This document shows positions 16,886 through 24,870 of a stretch of DNA of 64,000 nt, piece by piece. Position 1 is the stretch's first letter. Each line of letters starts with the position of its first letter. This DNA comes from Polyangia bacterium (lineage in GTDB: Bacteria; Myxococcota_A; Polyangia; Nannocystales; Nannocystaceae). The position numbers and the translations under genes were made by a program. A model generated the notes under the pieces. That model was not told where the DNA came from, made no database searches, and saw only the letters and a program-made list of their open reading frames with translations. The stretch spans positions 124,001-188,000 of the forward strand of contig JAUIKS010000012.1 in NCBI GenBank assembly GCA_030430565.1, in the 5' to 3' direction.

Positions 16886-18067
16886 ATGGGAAACAGGGTC
16901 AACGTCATCGGCGTGGGCATGGTCAAGTTCCAGAAGCCCGGCAGGAGCGACGAGTACGACGTGATGGCCAAGGGCGCCGCGACGGCGGCGCTCGCCGACG
17001 CCGGGGTCGACTACGAGCGCGTGCAGCAGGCCTACTGCGGCTACGTCTACGGCGACAGCACCTGCGGGCAGCGGGCGGTCTACCAGCTCGGGCTGACCGG
17101 CATCCCGGTGATCAACGTCAACAACAACTGCTCGACCGGCTCGGCGGCGCTGTTCCTCGCCCGGCAGGCGATCGCGGGCGGGCTCGCGGACTGCGTGCTC
17201 GCGCTCGGCTTCGAGAAGATGGAGCGCGGCGCGCTGGGCTCGAAGTTTGAAGATCGCGTGATGCCCATGGAGGCCCACGCGAACCTGATGAACCGCGTGC
17301 AGGGCTTCACCAGCGCGCCCCCGGCCGCGCAGATGTTCGGCGGCGCGGGTCGTGAGTACCGCTGGCGCTACGGGACCAAGCGCGAGACCTTCGCCAAGAT
17401 CTCGGAGAAGGCCCGCGCGCACGCGGCCAAAAACCCCTACGCGCTGTTTCGCGATCGGCTCTCGGTCGAGGAGATCCTGGCCTCGCCCGAGATCTTCGAC
17501 CCGCTGACGCGCTACCAGTGTTGCCCGCCGACCTGCGGGGCCGCGGCCGCGGTGCTGTGCTCGGACGAGTTCGCCAAAAAGCACAACATCGACACGCCGG
17601 TGTTCATCCGCGCCCAGGCGATGACGACCGACTTCTCCTCGACCTTCGAAGAGGAGAGCATGATGAAGATGTGCGGCTACGACATGGCCAAGGCCTGCGC
17701 GAAGCAGGTCTACGAGCAGGCCGGCGCCGGCCCCGAGGACGTCGACGTCGTCGAGCTGCACGACTGCTTCACCGCCAACGAGCTGATCACCTACGAGGCG
17801 CTCGGATTATGCCCGGAGGGACAGGCCGAGAAGTTCATCTGGGACGGCGACAACACCTACGGCGGGAAGTTCGTCACCAACCCCTCGGGCGGGCTGCTGT
17901 CCAAGGGCCACCCGCTGGGCGCGACCGGCCTCGCGCAGTGCACCGAGCTGGTCTGGCAGCTGCGCGGGCAGGGCGAGCAGCGCCAGGTCGAGGGCGCGCG
18001 CACGGCCCTGCAGCACAACCTCGGCCTCGGCGGCGCCTGCGTGATCACGATGTACCAGCGGGCGTAG
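16886..18067 (+). CDS. SCP-x type thiolase (acetyl-CoA acyltransferase / lipid-transfer protein)
   Basis: About 393 residues with an AAGGAG ribosome site before ATG 16886. It carries the nucleophile motif NNNCSTGSAALFLA (Cys near 83), HDCFTANELI and the C-terminal GHPLGATG of thiolases. The wording is that of the SCP-x subfamily, whose mammalian member cleaves branched-chain and bile-acid 3-oxoacyl-CoAs. It follows the MFE-2-like gene by 105 bp on the same strand, so the two cover hydration, dehydrogenation and cleavage of one beta-oxidation round. No acyl-CoA oxidase or dehydrogenase is in view. Confidence 0.9.
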   Translation: MGNRVNVIGVGMVKFQKPGRSDEYDVMAKGAATAALADAGVDYERVQQAYCGYVYGDSTCGQRAVYQLGLTGIPVINVNNNCSTGSAALFLARQAIAGGLADCVLALGFEKMERGALGSKFEDRVMPMEAHANLMNRVQGFTSAPPAAQMFGGAGREYRWRYGTKRETFAKISEKARAHAAKNPYALFRDRLSVEEILASPEIFDPLTRYQCCPPTCGAAAAVLCSDEFAKKHNIDTPVFIRAQAMTTDFSSTFEEESMMKMCGYDMAKACAKQVYEQAGAGPEDVDVVELHDCFTANELITYEALGLCPEGQAEKFIWDGDNTYGGKFVTNPSGGLLSKGHPLGATGLAQCTELVWQLRGQGEQRQVEGARTALQHNLGLGGACVITMYQRA

Positions 18068-18093
18068 GTTCACGTCCGCGCTAGGTTGAGCGA

Positions 18094-18123
18094 GCTCGCG
18101 GCGTCTGGGCGCCGCGGGCTTTT
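18094..18123 (+). terminator. Rho-independent terminator after the thiolase gene
   Basis: Stem GCTCGCGGCG pairs with CGCCGCGGGC (one G-T pair) around the loop TCTGGG, followed by TTTT. It closes the lipid-oxidation pair. The remaining 230 bp to the next gene hold nothing else I can support. Confidence 0.7.
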
Positions 18124-18354
18124 CGCGTTCTTTTGGCGTTCGAAGGTCGGTCGGCCGGCTCTGGAGAAGGCCGCCGGATCGGCGCGGGAGCGCGCGAGCC
18201 GTCACGCTCAGGGCCCCGTTACGACCGGCCGCGCGGTTTGTTTCGGTTTTCTCGATCTTTCTGTGATCCGGTCTCGGGGGTGGGGACTCTACCCAAGCGT
18301 TCCCGGAGCAGGAGACGGCTCACTAGCGGGGACGGGATACGGAGCGGAGACATC

Positions 18355-19092
<738 letters not shown>

Positions 19093-19178
19093 CCCCGCCG
19101 CGCGCGATCGCGTGTTGCTGGATTAATAGACGGCGCCGCCCCGCGCGTTTTGTGGGGCCCGCCGAACGCCGCTACGAC

Positions 19179-19206
19179 GAGCGCGTGCGCACGAGCGCAC
19201 GCGCTC
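19179..19206. promoter_or_regulatory. 12-bp inverted repeat upstream of the split kinase
   Basis: GAGCGCGTGCGC and GCGCACGCGCTC are perfect arms around ACGA, about 75 bp before the kinase ATG. No T-run follows, so an operator or 5'-leader hairpin is more likely than a terminator. Confidence 0.4.
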
Positions 19207-19279
19207 GAACAGTCTCGAGCGAGCGACCGCCGAAGCTGCGCGGCCTCGAGGTGGCGAAACCGACAGGAGTCTGCGCAAG

Positions 19280-19825
19280 ATGGGATACGCGATGAATCAC
19301 CGGGGCCCCGAGCACGAGACGCGCAAGCACGGCGCGAGCGCGGATGAGCGCGAAGCGCTGGGGCTGCAGAAGACGGTCGACTCGCGCCGGATCGCGCCGG
19401 CGCTGGGTCTCGTCGGCGCGCCGCCGGCCCCGCTGGGACTGCAGAAGACGGTCGACTCGGGGCGGCTCGCGCCGGCGCCGGCGCCCGAGCTGGGCCTGCA
19501 GAAGACGCTGGACTCGGGGCGGCTCGCGCCGGCGCCGGCGCCGGCGCCGGTCAACAGCCTCGCGCACACGGTCGCCTCGGGGCGGCTCGCGCCGGCGCCC
19601 GACGGCGCCATTGATGTCCGAGGGGACACCCTCGACTCGGCGCGCCTCGGCGCGCGCCCGGCCGCGGCCGGGGTCGATCGCGACATGGTGTTCGCCGCCG
19701 TCGAGCAGCGCCTGCTCGGACGTCCCGCGGAGTCCGTCAAGCTCGATCGCTTCGTGCTGCTGGACCGCCTCGGCAGCGGCGGGATGGGGGTGGTCTACGC
19801 GGCCTACTCGGCCGCACAAGGTTAA
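19280..19825 (+). pseudogene. N-terminal fragment of a Ser/Thr kinase gene split by an integrative element
   Basis: This fragment encodes about 181 residues: a head, four repeats of the QKTVDSGRLAPAPAP kind (about residues 28-110), and the start of a kinase domain with LDRLGSGGMGVVYAAY. Host coding ends at the Tyr codon at 19805-19807; the residues that follow (SAAQG, then stop) come from the inserted DNA. The rest of the kinase begins at 30004, in the matching codon phase. As it stands the product lacks the catalytic lysine, the HRD loop and the DFG loop and cannot be a kinase. Precise excision would restore it. Confidence 0.9.
19796..19807. other. attL core
   Basis: TACGCGGCCTAC, encoding Tyr-Ala-Ala-Tyr of the kinase glycine-rich loop. 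The identical core at 30004 is in the same phase. Flanking bases differ between the two copies, so 12 bp is the full identity. Confidence 0.85.
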
Positions 19826-19862
19826 GCTATCGGGATCGTTTGGATTTTCAGAGGCGCGGGCT

Positions 19863-19882
19863 CGATGTTCCCGATACGTGCC
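19863..19882. repeat. 20-bp direct repeat near the left end (possible integrase arm site)
   Basis: CGATGTTCCCGATACGTGCC. A copy with one change lies at 29841-29860 in the same orientation. Both sit just inside the element ends, as arm-type recombinase sites do. Confidence 0.6.
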
Positions 19883-19884
19883 TC

Positions 19885-20994
19885 CTACTCGTCCTCCTCC
19901 TCGTCACGCAGACGCCTGATGGCGTCCTCCTCGATCTCGCTGACGAGGTGCATGTAGACCTCGGTCGTGGACAACTCCGCGTGGCCGGCGAGCTTCTGGA
20001 TCGTGCGCACGTGGACGCCCCGCAGCACGAGATGGCTGCAAAATGTGTGGCGCAAGATGTGAGGCCCGCAAGCCGGGAGCCCGGCGCGCTTCTGGGCCCG
20101 CGCGAGTCGACGCGTCAACGACGTCGGGATCAAGTGACGCCCAAAGTCGTTCGTGACCACGTACTCACCCCGTCGCTCGAGCGAGCGCAGGGCCTTCATG
20201 AGCGGGCCGGTGAGCGGTAGCCAGCGCGGCCGGCCGCCCTTGGGCCCACGCACAACCCAAGCGCCGTCCTCATCGCGCGCGTTCACGAGGTTGTCGCAGA
20301 CGTACAGCTTGCGGCGATCGAAGTGAACATTCGGCCATCGCAGACCGAGAATCTCGCCACACCTAAGCCCGGCGTCGCCGCCCAGGCGCACGGCCGCGTA
20401 TATCTCGGGGCTGAGACTCCGCGCCGCGTGCCGCAGCCGCTTGTACTCCGCGAAGTCGTAGAACTTCGGGTGCCGATCGGGCTGCTTGACGCCCGTGATT
20501 TCGGGCCTGTCTGTGATTACGCCCCAGCGCTCGGCGGTCTTCAGGATCGCCTTGAGCTGATTGAGCATCTTGTTGGTCGTCGTTGCGGCCAGCTTGCGCC
20601 GCTTGAGCGCCTGGATGTGGCGCGCCTCGAGGCGATCCAGGCGGATGTCCCCGAGTACAGGGATGAAGTGCATCTTGATGGAGTTCTCGTAGTCGCGCTT
20701 CGTCGTCGGGCTGAGCCGGTTCGCCAGGATGTGATCCTGGACGAATCGCGGCGCGAACTCGGCGAAGGTCGGGACCTCGCGCATTACTGTCTCTTGGGTC
20801 TCCTTTCCCCGGGGGCCGTGCCGCGTGATGTGAGCCTCCCGCTTGCGCGCCCACTTGAGCGCCTGAGCCCGGGTGCTGCCGGGGGCCTTTACGCGCTCAC
20901 GATAGAGGGTGCCGTTGGGGAGTCTCACGCGGATGTCCGCCTGCCAGTGGGTATCTCCGCTGGGGAGTGTTCGCTCTCGAACGTTGACTGCCAT
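19885..20994 (-). CDS. int: Tyrosine recombinase (phage-type integrase) of the element
   Basis: About 369 residues. ATG 20994 is chosen because AAGGAG precedes it and the protein then starts with an AP2-like arm-binding head (SGDTHWQADIRVRLPNG). A SAM-like core-binding domain follows (about 95-180), then the catalytic domain with GLRCGEILGL (Arg near 210), the Lys of GPKGGRPRWLPL, HILRH (about 311), GHAELST and EVYMHL (Tyr near 347). All the R-K-HxxR-H-Y residues are present, so it should be active. It cuts and rejoins DNA for integration and excision. Its stop is 78 bp from the left core, the usual place for an integrase. Confidence 0.95.
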   Translation of the reverse strand: MAVNVRERTLPSGDTHWQADIRVRLPNGTLYRERVKAPGSTRAQALKWARKREAHITRHGPRGKETQETVMREVPTFAEFAPRFVQDHILANRLSPTTKRDYENSIKMHFIPVLGDIRLDRLEARHIQALKRRKLAATTTNKMLNQLKAILKTAERWGVITDRPEITGVKQPDRHPKFYDFAEYKRLRHAARSLSPEIYAAVRLGGDAGLRCGEILGLRWPNVHFDRRKLYVCDNLVNARDEDGAWVVRGPKGGRPRWLPLTGPLMKALRSLERRGEYVVTNDFGRHLIPTSLTRRLARAQKRAGLPACGPHILRHTFCSHLVLRGVHVRTIQKLAGHAELSTTEVYMHLVSEIEEDAIRRLRDEEEDE

Positions 20995-21487
20995 GCTTCG
21001 TCTCCTTGGCGTGACAGCGTGCTTTCCGACGCGCAGAATAGCGCGGTGCAGCTCCCTAACGAAGCTGAGCACACGGTAGAAGTACGCGCGAGAACGCGTG
21101 TGCTCTGTCATGGTCTCCTCGCGCCCTCGGGCAGCGAGAGTGCCCCACAAGGACGTTTCGCATGATCGGCGGTGGCGAGAAGCAACCACGTGTCGTTATG
21201 GCGGTGGACCAAGCTTGAGGTGCAGCGGCAGCCACGATCGTCGACGGCCGTAGCTCAGGAGTCCCGCGAACGGACCCGGCTAACGCACAAATTCGCTCTT
21301 GACGACGCTCGATGCCGCGCAATAACATAGACGTGGCGAGCTTCTACGCCGGATCCCCAATGCCTGATCCCACGAGCGGGCTAAAACGGGGACGAAGGGG
21401 TCATCAAGCCTCGAAGCACTGATCCTGTCCGAGCCTCGAAACAGGTGCGTGGGACCAATTCGGGACTCGTTCGACGAGGGTCTGAAA
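20995..21487. other. Upstream region of the integrase, no gene seen
   Basis: About 490 bp with no supported gene. It contains the first copy of a 28-bp direct repeat (21078-21105). Short antisense frames here look like shadows. Confidence 0.5.
21078..21105. repeat. 28-bp direct repeat, copy 1 (copy 2 at 22062-22089)
   Basis: AGAAGTACG, then CGCGAGAACGCGTG, then TGCTC. The second copy differs at two positions. The pair brackets the gene at 21488-22033, so it may mark a recombined cargo cassette. Confidence 0.65.
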
Positions 21488-22033
21488 ATGACAAAACAGA
21501 AGAAGCTCAAGCGCCGAATTCGAGAAAGAATGGCGAAGACCGGGGAGAGCTACCACGCAGCTCGTCACGCACTGACGCTTACGACACCGCCTGGAGCTAC
21601 AGATGCCCAGAGAGGGCCGGAGGACAAGCTCCGGGGAGAGTTACAACGCTTGTTGGAACTCTTCATGTGGATCCCACAACTCCGTGTAGACGACGAACCC
21701 CCGCTCACTACCACGTGGGCTGAGGCTCCAGAACTCGCTTTGACGACGTGTGAGCGAGTCCTGCGATTTTCCAGTGACTGCCCCGAAGGCGCCTTGAGCG
21801 CGGTGTGGGACTCACTCCCGTGGCGAGCTTGCCTCTCCAAGTTGGAGTGGGATCGAGAGAGAGAAGGGCTCAACGATTACTACAGAGGTCGTTTGCTCCG
21901 GTGGGGGCGCATCGCGGAGAACATGATCGCCGCTATGCCAGGGCTCACAAGTCACCCGTATCTCATCAAGGAGATGCTCGCTATCGCAGAATCGCTCGAC
22001 CCTGACGGCAATATCGTTGCTTCCGCGGGATAG
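21488..22033 (+). CDS. Hypothetical protein with KRRIRERMAKTGESYxxAR head
   Basis: About 181 residues from ATG 21488. The head (MTKQKKLKRRIRERMAK, then TGESYHAARHAL) is a short basic motif shared by many otherwise unrelated bacterial proteins; its function is not established. The rest is helical, with Trp-rich segments and no recognised active site. It is bracketed by a 28-bp direct repeat and converges with the gene at 22229. Function unknown. Confidence 0.6.
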   Translation: MTKQKKLKRRIRERMAKTGESYHAARHALTLTTPPGATDAQRGPEDKLRGELQRLLELFMWIPQLRVDDEPPLTTTWAEAPELALTTCERVLRFSSDCPEGALSAVWDSLPWRACLSKLEWDREREGLNDYYRGRLLRWGRIAENMIAAMPGLTSHPYLIKEMLAIAESLDPDGNIVASAG

Positions 22034-22061
22034 CCTCGGCCGTTTGACCCCGAGCTTCGGC

Positions 22062-22089
22062 AGAAGTACGCACGAGAACGCGTGCGCTC
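22062..22089. repeat. 28-bp direct repeat, copy 2
   Basis: AGAAGTACGCACGAGAACGC followed by GTGCGCTC, 26 of 28 bases identical to 21078-21105. It lies between convergent genes. Confidence 0.65.
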
Positions 22090-22096
22090 GCGTTGA

Positions 22097-22118
22097 CGTC
22101 TCTACCGAATTAGAGACG
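22097..22118. terminator. Hairpin between convergent cargo genes
   Basis: CGTCTCT and AGAGACG are perfect 7-bp arms around ACCGAATT. No clear T-run follows, so termination is only a guess, but position between two convergent genes fits. Confidence 0.35.
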
Positions 22119-22228
22119 GGGCTCCGCGCTACGCGAAACCCCGTGCTATTGTCGCGCTCTAGAGCGAGTCACTGGTGTGCAAAGCCGACTCGCTCGTCCG
22201 TTCGCGCTCTTGGGTTGCGGACGGACGC

Positions 22229-22696
22229 CTATGCAGCGTGTGGCCGTGGACCAGAGATCTTCGCTCGCCACGCGTGATCTCCTGCCCGTTGGAACAGTTC
22301 AGCGAGTTCCAGCCAGTGGGCTGCGTCCACGCAGCGGTGCAGGTCCTCGCGCGGCCAGTGCTCGAGCGTTCGAGTCACGCTCGAGCGGAACTCACTAAGC
22401 CGTGTCGCCGCGTCGCCGATGTTCGTCGGCGCGGAGACGCAAAAGATCTCGTCGTGAGCACGTGGTGTCCCGAGGGTCATGTCACGACTCGGATCGACTC
22501 GGACGCCCGCGATTGTTCGCCACCCGATGGGCTTCAAGGCCGGCGCCTCGATGAGCCGCAGCCGCGTGACCCGGCTATCGATCGCGTCGTGGAGACAGGC
22601 AGGGTGCACGCCGGCCGCGAGCGCGTTGTCGAGTGAACGATCGAACAACTCAAGGATCTCGAGCTGCTCCTCCGTGTGAGAGGGGATGATGGACAT
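22229..22696 (-). CDS. Hypothetical protein, 155 residues, divergent from an HTH gene
   Basis: ATG 22696 gives a soluble, acidic-helical protein beginning MSIIPSHTEEQLEILELFDR, with ALKPIGWRTIAGVRVDPSRD in the middle. No family is recognised. Divergent from the small HTH gene at 22811 across a perfect 14-bp inverted repeat, so the two may be co-regulated. A toxin-antitoxin role is possible but nothing in the sequence shows it. Confidence 0.5.
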   Translation of the reverse strand: MSIIPSHTEEQLEILELFDRSLDNALAAGVHPACLHDAIDSRVTRLRLIEAPALKPIGWRTIAGVRVDPSRDMTLGTPRAHDEIFCVSAPTNIGDAATRLSEFRSSVTRTLEHWPREDLHRCVDAAHWLELAELFQRAGDHAWRAKISGPRPHAA

Positions 22697-22717
22697 GTGT
22701 GGGAGCTTACACGAAAA

Positions 22718-22751
22718 GGGCACCAAAGCACCGTTGTGTGCTTTGGTGCCC
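22718..22751. promoter_or_regulatory. Perfect 14-bp inverted repeat between divergent genes (candidate operator)
   Basis: GGGCACCAAAGCAC and GTGCTTTGGTGCCC around a 6-bp loop CGTTGT. It sits between the starts at 22696 (minus) and 22811 (plus), the usual place for an operator bound by the HTH protein. Confidence 0.6.
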
Positions 22752-22810
22752 CATTTTGCGCACTCCCGTCCTTCGGCGTGCGCGTTCGCGCAGGTGATAT
22801 CTTCAAGGTC

Positions 22811-23032
22811 GTGACGAGTGACCAATGTCGGGCAGCCCGCGCGCTTCTGCGGTGGACCACCACGGACCTGGCGGAGCAGTCCGACGTCGGACGGAACACG
22901 ATCCTGAAGTTCGAGGCCGGGAAGAGCACACCACGCCGCGCGACGATCAAAGCTCTGAGGACGGCGTTTGAGGAGGCCGGCGTCGAGTTTACGAACGGAG
23001 ACAGACCAGGGGTAAACATGCCCCGCCAATAG
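22811..23032 (+). CDS. Small XRE-type helix-turn-helix regulator
   Basis: About 73 residues from GTG 22811. The pattern SDQCRAARALLRWTTTDLAE, then VGRNTILKFEAGKSTPR and AFEEAGVEFTNGDRPGV, is the compact single-domain XRE family common on bacterial mobile elements; the EFTNG...GV ending is typical. Longer readings add a non-conserved leader. It likely binds the inverted repeat just upstream and controls the divergent pair. Confidence 0.8.
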   Translation: MTSDQCRAARALLRWTTTDLAEQSDVGRNTILKFEAGKSTPRRATIKALRTAFEEAGVEFTNGDRPGVNMPRQ

Positions 23033-23116
23033 TGCGAACGATGTTTTCGCGCAAAGCACGCGCTAGACCACACATCAGCACCTTGACATTCGAGCAGCGT
23101 GAACTAACTTGCGCAA

Positions 23117-23368
23117 ATGAACGAAACAAGTTTTGCCCCAGGTGACGTCGTTAAACTCCGTTCTGGAGGCCCAGCGATGACAGTCAAGGTTCTTGGCGAC
23201 GCCGAGTTGACTTGCATCTACTTCGTTGACGATCGGAGGGTGGAAGAAACCTTCCCGCTCGAGGTGCTCACGAAGGTTGCGAGCGATGGTGAAAGCAACT
23301 CGCTACCGACAATCACCGTCACCTCCGCAGGTCGTCGGCATCGGAGGAAAAAGGGAGTTTGGATGTGA
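23117..23368 (+). CDS. DUF2158 (YodC-like) small protein
   Basis: About 83 residues. The start FAPGDVVKLRSGGPAMTVKV, then CIYFVDDRRVEETFPLEVL, is the whole DUF2158/YodC pattern. The C-terminal 20 residues are basic. Such proteins are frequent mobile-element cargo of unknown function. The 230 bp between this gene and the next hold nothing I can support. Confidence 0.75.
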   Translation: MNETSFAPGDVVKLRSGGPAMTVKVLGDAELTCIYFVDDRRVEETFPLEVLTKVASDGESNSLPTITVTSAGRRHRRKKGVWM

Positions 23369-23597
23369 CACGAGGGTCCCTCAAGCCGAGCGAGCTCCAC
23401 GGTCGAGGTCCGACTTGTTGCGCTCGACTTGGCAAGCGCCGGATCGACGCGTAAGCGATCTACTTCATCCCATCGTCCAGAATCGAGCCGGACTCCACAG
23501 CCGCGCCACTGCCGGTCGAGTCCGACAACTCGTTGAGAATCTCTGGTCAGTCAGGGGGCGCCGCCCAAGTCTCGAGCGTTTCCGCGCCGGGGGAGCG

Positions 23598-24203
23598 TTA
23601 TCTTCGAGATCGCTTCGCCCGTCCAGACGCGATGTCGATTTCGTCAGTAGCGAGGCGGACTTCGTTCTCGAGGAACGCTTGGACGATGGCTCGGAATTCC
23701 GCGGCTGTCATGTGAAATAGCGAGGTACCAAACTGGTGGTCCGACGCTACAAGTAGGCCGTCCTCGAGGAAGCCGCTGCCGGAGAGAACTGCAACGATAC
23801 GCGCGTGGAGAAGCTTATCAGCGATGTGCTTCGGGCGATGTTCGCATCGGATCCGTTGCGTTAGGTCGTAGTTTCGAAAGAAGTTCCCTCCCGTGTCGCC
23901 GTGAAACGGCTCTCGGAAATCTCCGTCAGTCGACCTGATCTCATGAACGCTGAGGCCTGTTTCCACGAACAGGTCGGTGACAAGCGCACATTCGATGAGG
24001 CGCCGCATACAAAACGCAGCGACTCCGAGGGCACGGACTAGCATGGCGTGGGGGTCATGTTCGACTTCGGCCTCTGTGGCGAGCTCGTCCAAATGTTGGA
24101 CAACGCGGTCGCGCTGGACAACGAGTTCGTTCTTCCACGGATAGGCATGCCACCTCCCGTAGCGGATTTGACCATGGGATCCCGCGTCAGCATCCACGCT
24201 CAT
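23598..24203 (-). CDS. Hypothetical protein, about 201 residues
   Basis: Starts at ATG 24203 (an upstream ATG at 24224 is possible). Soluble and His-rich in places (GQIRYGRWHAYPWKNE, FREPFHGDTGGNFFRNYD), with many acidic and basic residues and a basic tail. No family is recognised. It stands alone between the DUF2158 gene and a decayed TPR gene. Confidence 0.5.
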   Translation of the reverse strand: MSVDADAGSHGQIRYGRWHAYPWKNELVVQRDRVVQHLDELATEAEVEHDPHAMLVRALGVAAFCMRRLIECALVTDLFVETGLSVHEIRSTDGDFREPFHGDTGGNFFRNYDLTQRIRCEHRPKHIADKLLHARIVAVLSGSGFLEDGLLVASDHQFGTSLFHMTAAEFRAIVQAFLENEVRLATDEIDIASGRAKRSRR

Positions 24204-24250
24204 GCCCGGAGCGTAGCAGCCCAAAGACTTGCGACCAGCTCCCCCGCGTG

Positions 24251-24870
24251 TTAGCGAAACTGCTCCCTACCGCGGACGCGTGCCCGCGTGGACACGATCG
24301 ACTCGAGCACGCGCACGACCGCGGGGTGCTCGCCGCCGAGATGCGCCTCGCGGATCTCGAGCGCGCGTTCGAGCGACGCGAGCGCCTCGCCGTAGCGGCT
24401 CTCCTGGAAATGAACGATCCCGAGGTTCTCAGCGAGCTCACCAGCGCCGGGTAATCGTCCCCGAGCGCCGCCACGCGCAGTTTGAGACCCGCCGCAGCGG
24501 ATCGATGGCGGGCTCGTCGTCTCCGCGCGTGAACCCGAGCCCGCCGGCGATGTTGTTGAAGTTGCCCGGTAGCAGCGTTTCGCCCAGGCGGAGCGTCAGC
24601 GCCTCGGCGTGTTCGATCCAGCGATCGGCCCGAACTCGCGGAGCGCGACCCCCGTTGTTAGATCAGCGTGCTCGCGGCCTCGGCGGCCGCGCGATCGTGA
24701 CCCACGCGCAGCGCGGTGATGTACGTCGACTCGAGCGGCTCGACCGCCTCGGCGAAGCGGGCCCCCGGTTGAGTAGCGCGCCCACGCGCACGAGCGTCTC
24801 CTCCTGCACGGGGGCGTAGTCCACCGTCGCGCTCGAGTTCAGGTTCACCGACGGCTCGATCGTCCGCCTG
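24251..24870 (-). pseudogene. Frameshifted TPR fragment of a kinase-type gene
   Basis: On the minus strand, pieces in different frames read as one TPR protein: NSSATVDYAPVQEETLVRVG (about 24780-24845), STYITALRVGHDRAAAEAAS (about 24670-24730), DRWIEHAEALTLRLGETLLP then GNFNNIAGGLGFTRGDDEPA (about 24510-24640), KLRVAALGDDYPALVS (about 24450-24490), and NLGIVHFQESRYGEALASLE then RALEIREAHLGGEHPAVVRV to a stop at 24251. The last stretch is the TPR_10/12 repeat found at the C-terminus of myxobacterial Ser/Thr kinases. At least three frameshifts and an in-frame stop are needed, so it is dead. Confidence 0.8.

Noticed and set aside
22229..23032. Toxin-antitoxin pair
   Set aside because: Genes are divergent, not in tandem, and the 155-residue protein matches no toxin family I know; kept only as a regulated pair.
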